A stretch of 64,000 bases of DNA, taken from NCBI RefSeq assembly GCF_021228795.1, contig NZ_CP089309.1, positions 2,356,001 through 2,420,000 on the forward strand, read 5' to 3'. Positions 40,549 through 50,635 of the stretch are shown here, piece after piece (positions within the stretch are counted from its first letter, which is position 1; every line of letters begins with the position of its first letter). This DNA is from Thiocapsa bogorovii (GTDB lineage Bacteria > Pseudomonadota > Gammaproteobacteria > Chromatiales > Chromatiaceae). The position numbers and the translations under genes were made by a program. The notes beneath the pieces are model-generated. The model made no database searches. It was not told the DNA's origin and was given only the letters and a program-made list of their open reading frames with translations.

Positions 40549-42223
40549 CTTTTCGGTCTATGGCATCATCGGACCACGACCCCTCCCGGCTGCGCCGGAT
40601 CATGCCTGCCAGGGCCTCTACGGCGAAGTCCACTGCGTTGTGCATCGGGTAGATGACCGTCGGTACCCCCAGCCGCTTGAGTATCAGGCCGTCCTCGTCG
40701 GCGCGGGCGACGATGGCCAGGTCACGGGTGTAGTGATGGGTACGCAGCGCCTGCAACAGGCCACGATTGGAGGCGATGTCCGGCAGGGTACTGACAACCC
40801 AGGCGCACGAGGCCAGCGGCAGGGATTCCATTAATTCGGCCTCGGTGGCATCGCCGTAGCGTACCTCGAGGCCCTTGCCACGCCAGGCTCGGGCCGACTC
40901 GGGGTCAAAGTCCACCCCGACCACCGCCAGTCCGGCCGCCTCCAGCCCTTGGGCAAAGCGACCGCCGTAGCGGCCGAGCCCGAACACGATCACATCCGCG
41001 GGTCGGGTCGATCCAACCTCTTGCTCGGCGGCCAGCTCCCGCTGGGGGTTGCGCCGCTCGAACAGCCCCAGCCAAGGAGCTAGGCGCTCGTAGAGGGGAT
41101 GGGAATAGATGATCATGTAGGTGGAAACCGCAATGGTGGTCACGCCCACCAGGGTGACCAGACCCAGAGCCTGCGTGCCGACATGGCCCAGGGAGATGCC
41201 CATGGCGATGAAAATGATGGAGAACTCGCTGATTTGGGCCACCGTGAGTCCGGCCAGGAAGCCGGTGCGCTTGCGGTAACCCATGTAGCCCATGATCGAC
41301 ATGACGATGAGTGGATTGCCGATCAGAACGAACAGGGACAGCACCACGGACGGCCAGAGCTCGCCGCCGAGGACGGAGAAATCCAACTTGGCGCCCAGAT
41401 CGATGAAGAAGAACAGGAGCAGGAAATCGCGGATGCCGGTGAGCCGGGCGCTCATGGCGTCCCGGTAGCTTGTGGATGCCAGGGAAAAGCCTGCCAGGAA
41501 GGCCCCGGCCTCCTTCGAGAAGCCGGCCCACTCACCGAGGGCCGCCAAGCCGACGCCCCAGGCGATGGCGAATATCAGCAACAGTTCTTGAGAGCGCGCC
41601 ATCAGGGATACCGCCCGCGGCAGCACATGGCGCATCAGCAAATACAGGGCGACCGCCGCCAGCGCCACCCGCCAGAGCAGCGAGAAGATCACCTCCGTCG
41701 GGGAGTCGCCGCCCCCGCCCAGGGCGCTCACGACCATCATGGCCAGTACCACGGCCAGGTCCTGGACGATCAGGAAACCGACCGCGATGCGGCCGTGCAG
41801 GGCGTCGATCTCGCGCTTGTCCGACAGCAGCTTGACGATGATGATGGTGCTGGAGAAGGTCAGCGCCACCGCCACGTACAGGGCCTCCAGCGGAGTCCGA
41901 CCCAAGAGCAGGATCAGGCCGAAGCCGACGGCAATGGTGAAGCCTAATTGACCGAGACCGGTGGCGAGGGCCACCGGGCCGATGTGACGGACATGGGCGA
42001 GATCCAGCTTCAGGCCCACCAGGAACAGCAACACGGCAATGCCCATCTGCGCGAGCAGATCGATCTGATCATGTGCGGAGACGAAGCCGAACACCGCCGG
42101 TCCGACGACAATGCCCACCACGATGTAGGCGATGAGCAACGGCTGGCGCAGCCGCAGGGCCACCACCCCTGCGGCGGTGGCAATGATGAGCAGCAGGGCG
42201 AGCTCGCTGAAATGTTCCTGCAT
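40541..42223 (-). CDS. Kef-type cation/proton antiporter with TrkA-N domain
   Basis: A 560-residue inner-membrane protein of the CPA2 family. Twelve or so hydrophobic helices (LLLIIATAAGVVALRLRQPLLIAYIVVG at the start) include the family motif around AVLLFLVGLKLDL and the DLAVVLAMMVV segment with the ion-site Asp. A cytoplasmic RCK/TrkA-N domain follows (VIVFGLGRYGGRFAQGLEAAGLAVVGVDFDPE, YGDATE) for NAD(H) control of K+ or Na+ efflux. It lies 45 bp after the P-type ATPase gene and overlaps the Usp gene, forming an ion-stress operon. Confidence 0.92.
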   Translation of the reverse strand: MQEHFSELALLLIIATAAGVVALRLRQPLLIAYIVVGIVVGPAVFGFVSAHDQIDLLAQMGIAVLLFLVGLKLDLAHVRHIGPVALATGLGQLGFTIAVGFGLILLLGRTPLEALYVAVALTFSSTIIIVKLLSDKREIDALHGRIAVGFLIVQDLAVVLAMMVVSALGGGGDSPTEVIFSLLWRVALAAVALYLLMRHVLPRAVSLMARSQELLLIFAIAWGVGLAALGEWAGFSKEAGAFLAGFSLASTSYRDAMSARLTGIRDFLLLFFFIDLGAKLDFSVLGGELWPSVVLSLFVLIGNPLIVMSIMGYMGYRKRTGFLAGLTVAQISEFSIIFIAMGISLGHVGTQALGLVTLVGVTTIAVSTYMIIYSHPLYERLAPWLGLFERRNPQRELAAEQEVGSTRPADVIVFGLGRYGGRFAQGLEAAGLAVVGVDFDPESARAWRGKGLEVRYGDATEAELMESLPLASCAWVVSTLPDIASNRGLLQALRTHHYTRDLAIVARADEDGLILKRLGVPTVIYPMHNAVDFAVEALAGMIRRSREGSWSDDAIDRKDE

Positions 42224-42268
42224 GATCGGTTCTCGTCGGGGATAGGTTGTCGGCGCCCGGGCATCCGG

Positions 42269-45004
42269 TCAGTAGCGTATCGGTGTCGTTTCTTCCCCCG
42301 CGACAACGGCCGACGTGCGGACAGCCGCGCTCAGACGTAGGCGCAGACGCTTCTCCAGCTCGATGATCACGAACAGGACGACCCCCACCGCAAGAATGAG
42401 CAGGGCGTCCCTCAACGGAATCGACTCGGTTTCAAAAACCCCCTGCATCGGCGGCAGGTAGGTGATGGCGATCTGCCCGACGACCACCAGAGCGATGGCC
42501 AACCAAAGCACCCGGGTGCCGCGCAATCGCCTCCAGCCGAGATTCTGGCTGTTCATGTTGCGGATGAACAGGAGATGGAAGATCTCCATCATCACCAGGG
42601 TATTCATGGCGATGGTGCGGGCCAGATCGATGGAATAGCCCTGCTCCACCGCGTAAAGGTAGATGCCGAACACCCCGGCCAAGAACAGAGCGGCCACGAG
42701 TACGATATGCCAGATCAGATCGCCGGACAGCAGCGGCTCGCCGCGGGGGCGTGGCGGGCGAGCCATGATGTCGTTCTCGCTGGGCTCGAAGGCCAGAGCG
42801 ATGCCCAAGGTCACGGCCGTGATCATATTCACCCACAGGATCTGCACCGGCGTGACGGGCAGGGTCAGCCCCAACAGCAGGGCGAGGATGATGGTGGATG
42901 CCTCGCCGGCATTGGTGGGCAGGGTCCAACTGATGACCTTTTTGATGTTCGCGTACACCGTTCGCCCCTCGCGCACGGCGGCCGTGATGGAGGCGAAGTT
43001 GTCGTCCGCCAGCACCAGCTCGGAGGCTTCCTTGGCCGCCTCGCTGCCCTTTCGGCCCATGGCGATACCCGCATCCGCGCGTTTCAGCGCCGGGGCGTCG
43101 TTGACCCCGTCGCCGGTCATGGCCACGGTCAGTCCGTGGGCCTGCAGCGCCATCACCAGCCGCAGCTTGTGTTCCGGACTGGTGCGTGCGAACACGTCGG
43201 TGTCCAGCACCCGCTCGGCCAATTGGACGTCATCGAGCCGGTCCACGTCGACGCCGGTCAGCACCTTGTCCGGGTTGTCCAGACCGAGCTGCCGGCCGAT
43301 GGCCGCCGCAGTGGTGGCGTGGTCGCCGGTGATCATCTTGACCCGGATGCCGGCGGATCGGCACTCGGAGACGGCGGCCACGGCCTCGTCCCGCGGTGGA
43401 TCGATGAGACCGACCATGCCGAGCAAGGTCAGGAAACCATCGATGTCCTCATGCTCCAGGACCGTGTGCCCGGCAGGCATGGGTCTCGCCGCCAGGGCCA
43501 AGACCCGCTGGCCCTCGGCTGCGATCGCCTCCGCACGCGCGAGCCAGCCTTCCCGGTCCAGGGACGCCGTGGCGCCGGCCTCTCCCCTCTGCTCCCGGCA
43601 CATGGCGAGGATCGTCTCCGGGGCGCCCTTGACGAACACGCGCCCGCTGCCCTCATGGTCATGGTTCAGGGTGGCCATGAAGCGGTGGCTGGAATCGAAC
43701 GGGATGACGTCCGTACGCGCCCACCGGCCACGGATCTCGCCCCGGTCAAGCCCGGCCCTGCCGGCGAATGCCAGCAGCGCACCTTCCATCGGGTCTCCCT
43801 CGACTAGCCATCGGCCTTCCCGATTTTGCAGCTCGGCGTCATTGCACAAGACGGCCGCCAGCGCCAGATCTTCGAGGGGCGGATGCTCCAGGGGCGTCAC
43901 AGACCCGTCGCCCAGGGTGAAGCGGCCGGCGGGCTCGTAGCCGGTGCCATCCACCCGGTAGAGGTGGCGCGCGCCGAGCACGCTGGCCACGCTCATCTCG
44001 TTGCGGGTGAGGGTGCCGGTCTTGTCCGAGCAGATAACCGACACCGACCCCAGGGTCTCGATGGCCGGCAGGCGGCGCACGATGGCGTTGCGCCGGGCCA
44101 TAGCCTGTACACCAACCGCCAGGGTGATGGTCAGAACCGCCGGCAACCCCTCGGGGATCGCCGCCACCGAGAGACCGACCACCGCCATGAACAGTTCGGC
44201 GAAGGGATGCTCCAGCACCAGGTAGCCAAAGCCGAGGAGCAGCCCCGCCACCGCGAGGATGAAGACGGTGAGCCATTTGGCGAACACCGCCATCTGCTGC
44301 ACCAGGGGGGTGGTCAGGGCCTCCACCCCGGCCAGAAGGTCGCTGATGCGCCCGATCTCGGTGTGCGCGCCGGTGGCCACCACCACGCCCATGCCCTGGC
44401 CGCTGGCGACGGTGGTACCGCTGAAGGCCATGCACTTGCGGTCGCCGAGGGCCGAATCGGTAGCCACCGGATCGGTGTGTTTGTCCACGGCGATGGACTC
44501 GCCGGTAAGAATCGCCTCTTGGATCGTCAGACCGTGCACCTTGACCAGGCGCAGGTCCGCGGGCACCTTGTCGCCGGCTTCCATCAGCACCAGGTCCCCG
44601 GGGACAACGGCCTCGCCGTCAACCACCCGGCGTACCCCCTCGCGTAGCACCGATGCGCGTGGGGCCAGCATTCTGCGGATGGCGTCCATGGCCTTTTCCG
44701 CCTTGCCTTCCTGCACGTAGCCGATCAAGGCGTTGATCAGCACCACGGCCAGAATCACCCCCGTATCCACCCAATGTGCCAACAGGGTGGTGATCGCCGC
44801 GGCGCCGAGCAGCACGTAGATCAGGATATTGTGGAACTGAGCCAGGAACCGTCTCCAGGCGCTCGGTCGGCACGGCTCCGGGAGCTTGTTGGACCCGTAT
44901 TCGGCAAGCCGGCGGCAAGCCTCGTCGGCCCGAAGGCCGCTCATGCCGCTGTGGAGTGAGGAAAGGACGTCTTCTAAGCTTTCTTCATGCCAGCTTTTCA
45001 TCAT
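42269..45004 (-). CDS. Cation-transporting P-type ATPase (P2-type, Ca2+/Na+-like)
   Basis: About 911 residues from the ATG at 45004 (MMKSWHEESLEDVLSSLHSG; the adjacent ATG at 45001 is equivalent). Motifs are the cation-ATPase N-terminal domain, the TGES actuator loop (ILTGESIAVDKHTD), the ion-site helix PEGLPAVLTITLAVG, the phosphorylation site CSDKTGTLTRNEM, the nucleotide-binding KGAPE and the hinge MTGDGVNDAPALKRADAGIAMG. Ten transmembrane helices are expected. PEGLP and the helix-6 region PVQILWVNMITAVTLGIALAFEP fit P2-type pumps exporting Ca2+ or Na+. It heads the operon with the antiporter and Usp gene. Confidence 0.93.
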   Translation of the reverse strand: MMKSWHEESLEDVLSSLHSGMSGLRADEACRRLAEYGSNKLPEPCRPSAWRRFLAQFHNILIYVLLGAAAITTLLAHWVDTGVILAVVLINALIGYVQEGKAEKAMDAIRRMLAPRASVLREGVRRVVDGEAVVPGDLVLMEAGDKVPADLRLVKVHGLTIQEAILTGESIAVDKHTDPVATDSALGDRKCMAFSGTTVASGQGMGVVVATGAHTEIGRISDLLAGVEALTTPLVQQMAVFAKWLTVFILAVAGLLLGFGYLVLEHPFAELFMAVVGLSVAAIPEGLPAVLTITLAVGVQAMARRNAIVRRLPAIETLGSVSVICSDKTGTLTRNEMSVASVLGARHLYRVDGTGYEPAGRFTLGDGSVTPLEHPPLEDLALAAVLCNDAELQNREGRWLVEGDPMEGALLAFAGRAGLDRGEIRGRWARTDVIPFDSSHRFMATLNHDHEGSGRVFVKGAPETILAMCREQRGEAGATASLDREGWLARAEAIAAEGQRVLALAARPMPAGHTVLEHEDIDGFLTLLGMVGLIDPPRDEAVAAVSECRSAGIRVKMITGDHATTAAAIGRQLGLDNPDKVLTGVDVDRLDDVQLAERVLDTDVFARTSPEHKLRLVMALQAHGLTVAMTGDGVNDAPALKRADAGIAMGRKGSEAAKEASELVLADDNFASITAAVREGRTVYANIKKVISWTLPTNAGEASTIILALLLGLTLPVTPVQILWVNMITAVTLGIALAFEPSENDIMARPPRPRGEPLLSGDLIWHIVLVAALFLAGVFGIYLYAVEQGYSIDLARTIAMNTLVMMEIFHLLFIRNMNSQNLGWRRLRGTRVLWLAIALVVVGQIAITYLPPMQGVFETESIPLRDALLILAVGVVLFVIIELEKRLRLRLSAAVRTSAVVAGEETTPIRY

Positions 45005-46203
45005 CAAAGTCCGCTTTGGAGGATGCGCGCTCACTCCCGCGCTCCCGAGTCGGTCGGCAGGAATAGAAGAGATCATTTACCGCGTTAAATATAGGGACAT
45101 TGATGCGCACCCTGGGTTCGCGCCCTTGAATCGGATTTCCGGTTTGATTGAACGTCTTTTTCGCTGCGTTTCCCTGTTCTCGAAGAGAGCAGGCATCTCG
45201 CGGTCTGCTTGGAGGGGCCTGGGTGCGGGTCTCCCGCGCTTCTCCTTCCTCGACGATGGATCGGTAGGCAACGTTGTCGCGCAACTCTTCGGGTTCAAAC
45301 AAAGTCAGGAAGCACTCTGGGGGCGTCGGGGTCGTGGATACCCTCCCCGCGGGCGTATTCGTTCACCTTGCGCATGAGGTCGTTGGTGGACTGGCCGGAC
45401 AGCATGGGCAGCTTGTCTTCTCGGTCGCCGACGCCTCGGCTCAGGCGCATCGGCGGCACTCTCGTTTGTACCGTTGCTCTGCCTTCTTCACCTCCCCGGG
45501 CGTGCAGGTGAAACTCAATTCCGTCGGTCGCCGCACGGCAGGTGACCGTTCTCAGGATCTATGTGAAGGGTCCGAACTATGAGAAGCTCCGGCGCTGGCC
45601 GCAGGGTTTCCGAGGATTCAGGCTGCCAGTCGCTTCATATCATTCACAGCCCCTGCCGGCATTTCGGGACGTGACCGATCGGCTGTTTGGGAGGAAGGGC
45701 CGGTGGGCGTTCTACCAGACGCGCGGGGAACGGCGCGCTCATCGCCGGATCTGCCACGAGTCCCTGCGGACTGGTCCTCGTTGACCGGTTCGTAGATCCA
45801 TCGCGTGATGAGCACAGCGGCGCCAGGACAGATCAAAGACCACTCAGGGCAAGCTGAGAACGATGTGAAGCTGGAGCGAGTGAAAAGGCCACGAAAGCCT
45901 TTGCCATCTGCGCCGAGCCCGAGCCGAAATTCGACGTCTCGAGCATTGGTGAGCGTCGCATCGAACATGCCCTGGGATGGATCCAACCCAGCGCTCGGCA
46001 ATGCTGAAATGGCTGCTCTGCACAGGTCAGCGGGCGGATCAGATTCGCGGGTTACGTGTACGATATATGCACCGAGCGCACGTGGGTCGTGTCATCTGTC
46101 CACGCGATTTCGGACGCCGGCCGACGAGGCACTCGTGCCCTTTACTGGCCGAGAGCGACCTTGCGGGGCCGCAAGACTGAGCCGCCTCGACTGACCGCTG
46201 ATG
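45005..46203. other. Degenerate region, about 1.2 kb
   Basis: No intact gene is supported. A leftward reading across 45180-45540 (STNDLMRKVNEYARGEGIHD, then LPDFV and, after a break, PEELRDNVAYRSIVEEGEARE) looks like a frameshifted remnant of an unknown protein. Confidence 0.35.
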
Positions 46204-46731
46204 GGCCCAGCCGTCGCCCACACCGGCGACTCGGCTGACAGCAATCTGCCCAGCGTTCAAATCCGATGTTTGCGGGGGCCAAATCTGTGGCGATACGTCC
46301 CGACGCATCGGCGAGATCCATCGGCACGCCCGTGCCGCCGGACGCGCACCGGCGTTTTCGCCGCCGCGAGGAGGATGTCAGGTGACGCGCTCCGAGTTAG
46401 TCGTCCCAGAGGGCATCCAGGGCCACGAGGATCCGAGGGTCCGAGCCCGGAGCGACCTGCGGGGAGCGGTGGATCGCGCCGCCGGCCGCGTTGCCCTGCC
46501 AGGCGCTGCCTTTGAGCAGCAGGATGTCGAAGGGCCGGGCTTGACCGGTTGCCGGGGCGTCCGCGGCGCTGCCGAGCAGACCCCGAGGGTCGATCCGGGG
46601 ATCGTCGAGCCACTCCGTACCCGGACCGCGCCAGGTGCAGAGCAGCCGGATGCCGGTGCGGTCGACATGCCAGCGGGGGCACATGGCGCGCTCCAGACGC
46701 TCGATGCGCAGACCGATGGCCTGGCAGCCGA
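46204..46731. repeat. 528-bp direct repeat, copy B
   Basis: The second copy of the block at 37759-38286, in the same orientation and with only scattered substitutions. Its right edge cuts the DUF1826 reading frame and joins unrelated sequence (ATCCGCGAGGCATGGAG). Confidence 0.9.
46397..46731 (-). pseudogene. DUF1826 C-terminal fragment (duplicate)
   Basis: The last 111 codons of DUF1826, almost identical to the intact gene at 37952, including RAMCPRWHVDRTGIRLLCTW. CTWCGPG has changed to CTWRGPG, losing a candidate metal ligand. The N-terminal half and upstream control region are missing; the frame continues into non-homologous sequence. Product, if any, is probably not functional. Confidence 0.85.
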
Positions 46732-47155
46732 TCCGCGAGGCATGGAGAGCGGAGCGAGGCCGAGCGCCCCCCGGTAGGCGTCGGCGCGTGCGTGCCGCCG
46801 CAGCGGCGAAGCGGCCGTGGTCGCGAAGCCGCGAAGGCGGTATGCAAAGCGCATCCGACACGCCGTCGAGCTCTTCGACGAATGGCCTTGCGCAGCGCGT
46901 CCCGGAGCGGGGCGAACCGGGGTTAAGACGGGTCGTCGCCAAGGAGCAGTCCGTCCGGCCGCAGGAGCGCCCGGACGGATTCACGAGCAACACACGACTC
47001 TCCGGTCACCACGCAACCTTGCAGACTATTCGTCCTGGTCGAAGCATTGCGGGGCGGAAGGCGAGGGAAGTAACGGGCTGACGCTGCAGAGCGATGGCTC
47101 GGGGCGGGCGGGTCACTCGGTACGAATCGTTGCCGTGCACATCTCGCCCGTCCCG
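46732..47155. other. Intergenic region, about 420 bp
   Basis: The junction sequence beyond the duplication. No supported gene. A short rightward reading (RYAKRIRHAVELFDEWPC) has no recognisable family. Confidence 0.35.
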
Positions 47156-47692
47156 TCACACCTCGTCTGCGCGCAACGACGGGCCAACCGCTGCGAAGGC
47201 CTCGTGGAACGCGACAGTTCCCCGCGGCAGCGTCCCGTCGAAGGACAGTGCGAAGAAGACCTCCGGCGGGACGCCCTCGAGGACGAGCTGCGGGCAGTTC
47301 TCGAACCCGAACCTTCGGTAGTATTCCGGATGCCCCACCAGGCAGCAGCCGCGCGCCTGCATGCGCTTGAGCCGCGACAAGCCTTCGCGCACCAGGGCTT
47401 GGCCGATCCCTCGGCACTGAACCTGCGGCAAGACCGACACCGGGCCGAGTCCGTACCAATCCCCCGTACCGTCCGACAGGGCCACGGGCGAGAACGCGAT
47501 GTGGCCGACGACACGGCCATCGAGCACCGCGACGAGCGAGAGCGCGAGGGTCTCGGCGGCGCGGAGCGCGTCGATGATGAAGTGTTCGGTCTGGTTGCTG
47601 ATCTCCAGATCCCGAAACGCCGCTATCGTCACCTCGGCGATCGCGGCGATATCGTCGTTCGTCTCGTTCCTAATCTCGATGTCCGACGTCAT
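47156..47692 (-). CDS. GNAT-family N-acetyltransferase
   Basis: A 178-residue acetyl-CoA-dependent transferase: the N-terminal strand IEIRNETNDDIAAIAEVTIAAF, the core sheet LVAVLDGRVVGHIAFSPVAL, and the pyrophosphate loop QCRGIGQALVREGLSRLK followed by VGHPEYYRRFGFE. YYRRFGF and GPVSVLPQVQ mark the YhbS-like subgroup. GGAG before the ATG at 47692 supports the start. The acceptor is unknown. It lies alone between degenerate stretches. Confidence 0.9.
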   Translation of the reverse strand: MTSDIEIRNETNDDIAAIAEVTIAAFRDLEISNQTEHFIIDALRAAETLALSLVAVLDGRVVGHIAFSPVALSDGTGDWYGLGPVSVLPQVQCRGIGQALVREGLSRLKRMQARGCCLVGHPEYYRRFGFENCPQLVLEGVPPEVFFALSFDGTLPRGTVAFHEAFAAVGPSLRADEV

Positions 47693-48286
47693 GATCTCGA
47701 TCTCCGCGGCTTTTAACCCGATGGTTTCGCCCGATGTCTGCACCAGCGATCTGGCTTACGCGTTCGGTGGCGTCGCCTTCGTGGACGCGGTCGGCGGGAA
47801 GAGCGCCTGTACCCGCAGTATCCGGTCGCGGTCATCGGGTTGTCGATCCGGGATGGCATCCTATGCGGCTTATGCTCTTCGCCACCATTCGTCATCCGGC
47901 ACGCCGTTCGGGGCTCCGACCGCCCGGCGATCGGCACTCGTCATGACGGTCAGGCAGACCGGAGCGGTGTCGGTTAGGCGGCTGCGGAAGCGTTTGGTGG
48001 AGGGGAGTTGGTGAACCGAGCGGACGCCCATGAAAAGTGCGACCAGCATTGCGTCTCATGGTCGACTGCACCATCGCGCGATCACGACCCGGTCACTCAG
48101 TCGCCACGGGCGGGCGATCGCAAGATCAACGATTGCAGAGGTGAGCCTTCTCATCGGCGCCGCTGCGCTCGAGCGCGCCCTTGATATCACCACGCACAAC
48201 CGCGGATAAGTGGGTCCCCGAGAGCGGGGCCGGATTGGCGCTCTGGGCCTGGGTCGACTTCGCTTCATGGAGCAACGTGACCCCGA
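47693..48286. other. Intergenic region, about 590 bp
   Basis: No supported gene in either direction. Short frames lack ribosome sites and homology. Confidence 0.4.
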
Positions 48287-48523
48287 TCAGGCCCCACCGC
48301 GATACAGCTGGGCTGGTTGACTCTCGACGAAGCGTCGAATCGCGTCCTCGATGTCGAAGGCGGGCTCGAGCGCCGGTCGCCCGCTCGTCTTGGCGCGGGC
48401 GGGGCGAAGCCCGCCCGCCCGGGTGGCCGCACTGATCGGGGCCGCGGTGAAGCGGTTCGTCCGCCTGAACGTGGCTGGATGGCGGTTCTGGCTGGCCTGC
48501 GATTGAATCGAATCCGTCAGCAT
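48287..48523 (-). CDS. Small hypothetical protein, 78 aa
   Basis: A 78-residue open frame with a strong ribosome site (GGAGG eight bases before the ATG). The N-terminal half is polar (MLTDSIQSQASQNRHPATFR), the middle is basic and the end is acidic and helical (PAFDIEDAIRRFVESQPAQL). No family is recognised and there is no membrane segment. It is real mainly on the strength of its ribosome site. It could be a small regulatory or antitoxin-sized protein, but no partner gene is adjacent. Confidence 0.4.
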   Translation of the reverse strand: MLTDSIQSQASQNRHPATFRRTNRFTAAPISAATRAGGLRPARAKTSGRPALEPAFDIEDAIRRFVESQPAQLYRGGA

Positions 48524-48629
48524 GTATCGGTCCTCCGGTGGCGTCGTGAGAAGTGGCCTGGCCGCGACCTGATCGCGACCTTGGGCCCAGCTTAAGGAGA
48601 TGCCACTGACCGAACCCTAGATGGCCTTG

Positions 48630-49134
48630 TCAGCAAACGATCAGCCAACCGGGACGACCGGCCTCTTCAGCTTTGACCGGCGGCCATCTCGCGCGCTCGA
48701 ATCGGCGTCCGACAGCCACTGGCGCCCCCGTGCGCCGTGCGAGCAGATCATCGGCGAGCGGCACATCGAAGAGAGTGAAGACACTCGCCGCCAGAACACC
48801 AGCGAGGTGACTCTGCCAATGACGGCGCCGGTCTCGACACCGGCGCCACTGGACGGAAGCAAGGTCAGGAAGCGGGCGGGGGAAACGATGTTGGCCAAGC
48901 CGGGCTCGGCTTGCTCGATCGCGGCGAGGAGAGTGTGACGCCGGCGGGCCAGTTCCTCGTCGGTCTAGCTGCCGATCGGCAGGCGCCCGCCGACCCGCTG
49001 AGCATGACGAAGAAGACACCCCGATCCTCCTTGGGGATCGATTCCGGCGGGATTTGCTCGAACCGCCAAAGCCCGCCGACCAGGGTGGTGAGGAAGAGCA
49101 AGGTCTCCAGGACGATGGCGATCCCCGGGGTCAT
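48630..49134 (-). pseudogene. RND permease remnant (deleted and frameshifted)
   Basis: The leftward reading from 49134, MTPGIAIVLETLLFLTTLVG followed by PKEDRGVFFVMLSGSAGA, is the helix-7/periplasmic-entry segment of an RND pump. After a frame change comes RRRHTLLAAIEQAEPGLANIVSPARF, porter-domain-like. After another comes ASVFTLFDVPLADDLLARRTG, the last helix of an RND permease. About 500 codons of the middle and the whole first half are missing. It sits directly downstream of the damaged cytochrome genes. Confidence 0.65.
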
Positions 49135-49162
49135 CGCGCGCGATTGCTTTGCCCGACCTGGA

Positions 49163-49759
49163 TCAATCCTTCCAGGGTCCATGGCCTGGAATGTCGATCT
49201 GCCGCTCGTTGTAGTTCCCTTCGGTCGCCCCGCGATGGCAGGCATTGCACTTACTGAAGCTGCCAACCTCCGGGTTGCCCGCCACCAGACGGGACGGAAT
49301 CTCATCGTGCTCGTTCTTGAAGTTGGCGGTTGCGCTGATGCGCGGCAGTGCGCGGCCCGTGTTCGACCCGCTGGCGTCGAGGCGCAGAGGATCGCCCTGC
49401 AAGGCCAGGTCGGCGGAGCTGGCGCCGAGGAAGGCGCTGATCTCGGTGCGCAAATCCTCCGTGAGGGAGGCGTCATCGCCATAATGATTCGCAAGCGCCG
49501 TGGGCGTCACGATCTCCGCCCAGGCGCGTGGCGGCAGCAGTCCCGGTTGGTAGGCCATGTGACAGGAGCCGCACTCCGCGTTGTAAATGGCATTGACGAC
49601 AGGCGAGAGTGGGGCGCGGGACTCCATCCAGCCGCTTTCCTCCTGGCCGCCCTCGCGCCTTTCATCGTCATCGTCGTCATCACCGAAGGCCAAGCCGACA
49701 GCGCCCGGCGAAAGCGGGCCGACGGCCAGCAGGATGAGGATGGGTTTGGGATGCTTCAT
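49163..49759 (-). CDS. Exported diheme cytochrome c (DHC family)
   Basis: A 198-residue protein with a signal peptide (MKHPKPILILLAVGPLSPGAVG) and two haem c attachment sites: CGSCH in YNAECGSCHMAYQPGLLPPRAW and CNACH in SFSKCNACHRG near the C-terminus. An acidic/Asp-rich linker (DDDDDDERREGG) follows the signal. The family is the diheme cytochrome c that is usually encoded with cytochrome b561 and a DUF1924 cytochrome, forming a periplasmic electron-transfer set. This gene looks intact, but both partners upstream are broken, so its electron donor may be lost. Confidence 0.88.
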   Translation of the reverse strand: MKHPKPILILLAVGPLSPGAVGLAFGDDDDDDERREGGQEESGWMESRAPLSPVVNAIYNAECGSCHMAYQPGLLPPRAWAEIVTPTALANHYGDDASLTEDLRTEISAFLGASSADLALQGDPLRLDASGSNTGRALPRISATANFKNEHDEIPSRLVAGNPEVGSFSKCNACHRGATEGNYNERQIDIPGHGPWKD

Positions 49760-49775
49760 CGATCGGGTCTCCGGA

Positions 49776-50131
49776 TTACTGGGTCTTGATGTAGGCAATG
49801 AAATCGGCCTTTTCGGTCGCGGTGCATTCGCGCCCGAGGGTCCAGTTGCAGTTGCGTAGCAGCCATTTGTCGACCTTCTTCTGGTCGGTCAGGCGTTGTG
49901 GATTGGCTGAGGGCGCCATGGGTTCGATCGTCTTGCCGGTCTTGGCGTGACGGCCCCCCGGGTCAGGTCGCGGCCGTGACAGGTGGCGCAACTGCGCGCG
50001 GGCGAGCCGTCCGTTTGGGTGTATTCCTTGGTCCAACCGGCTTGCCCAGCCGCCGGGTCGGCGGCAAGTAGGGCAGTCGGCAGGGTCAGCGCGCCAGTCG
50101 CGACCAGGGCAATTGCAAAGCGTTGTTTCAT
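49776..50131 (-). pseudogene. DUF1924 monohaem cytochrome, frameshifted
   Basis: The first half (signal peptide MKQRFAIALVATGALTLPTA, then GSPARSCATCHGRDLTRG with haem site CATCH) and the second half (RHAKTGKTIEPMAPSANPQR, then DKWLLRNCNWTLGRECTATEKADFIAYIKTQ) are in different frames. They meet in a G6 run (plus-strand C6 at 49954-49959). One more G would restore RGGRHAKTG and a full DUF1924 protein of about 119 residues. Its start overlaps the cytochrome b561 stop (ATGA). A sequencing error or slippage in the homopolymer is the alternative to true loss. Confidence 0.85.
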
Positions 50132-50517
50132 CAGTCTTCTCTCCGTTTGTGTCCGGTCACCATGGCTCCGCCGGCCGGGTTGTGTCCCAGATAGCGCGGG
50201 GCGCGGAAGGCCAAGGCGTCCTTGAGATAGGCGATGATTTGGCGTGGTCCGCGCACGAAGTCGGTAAACCGGGCGTGCCGGGTCCCGATGACGCCCCAGA
50301 CGAGGCGAATGGCGATCAGGCTCAGGACGAGGTATCCCACCCAGACATGCAGGCCAAGCAGCTCGTCCTCGACGATAAAGTCGATGGCAAAAGCGGCGGC
50401 CAGGGTCCAGTGGAAGGTCCGGACCAGCGGATCTCAGACGCGCACCCGTGGGCTTGCGGCAGGTGTGATGGCATCAGGTGGCGTGGCCCCCAAGGTGCCC
50501 GTGGCGGGTGTCGTCAT
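50131..50517 (-). pseudogene. Cytochrome b561-type protein, nonsense-mutated and truncated
   Basis: From the ATG at 50517 the frame reads to RVRV, then a TGA (50434-50436) where relatives have Trp in VWDPLVRTFHWTLAAAFA. Beyond it the b561 sequence continues (LLGLHVWVGYLVLSLIAIRLVWGVIG, then HARFTDFVRGP and YLGHNPAGGAMV) and stops at about 128 codons. Full-length proteins have two more helices. So the gene has both a TGG-to-TGA change and a 3' deletion. Haem-ligand histidines in FHW and LHVWVGY remain. It is the first gene of the decayed cytochrome operon. Confidence 0.82.
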
Positions 50518-50635
50518 AGTCGGTTCTCCAATTGAGTTCGTCGCTTGAGCGATCACGAGACGTTGCGACCCTGTTGCACAGATTACCGAGACCACACTGA
50601 CCGGTGGCTATCGGGCCCTGTCAGCGTTCGGTCAT

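Noticed and set aside
50434-50436. In-frame TGA in the cytochrome b561 gene as a recoded codon
   Set aside because: No selenocysteine-type hairpin or relevant family. Trp is conserved at this site, and the gene is also truncated at its 3' end, so decay is simpler.
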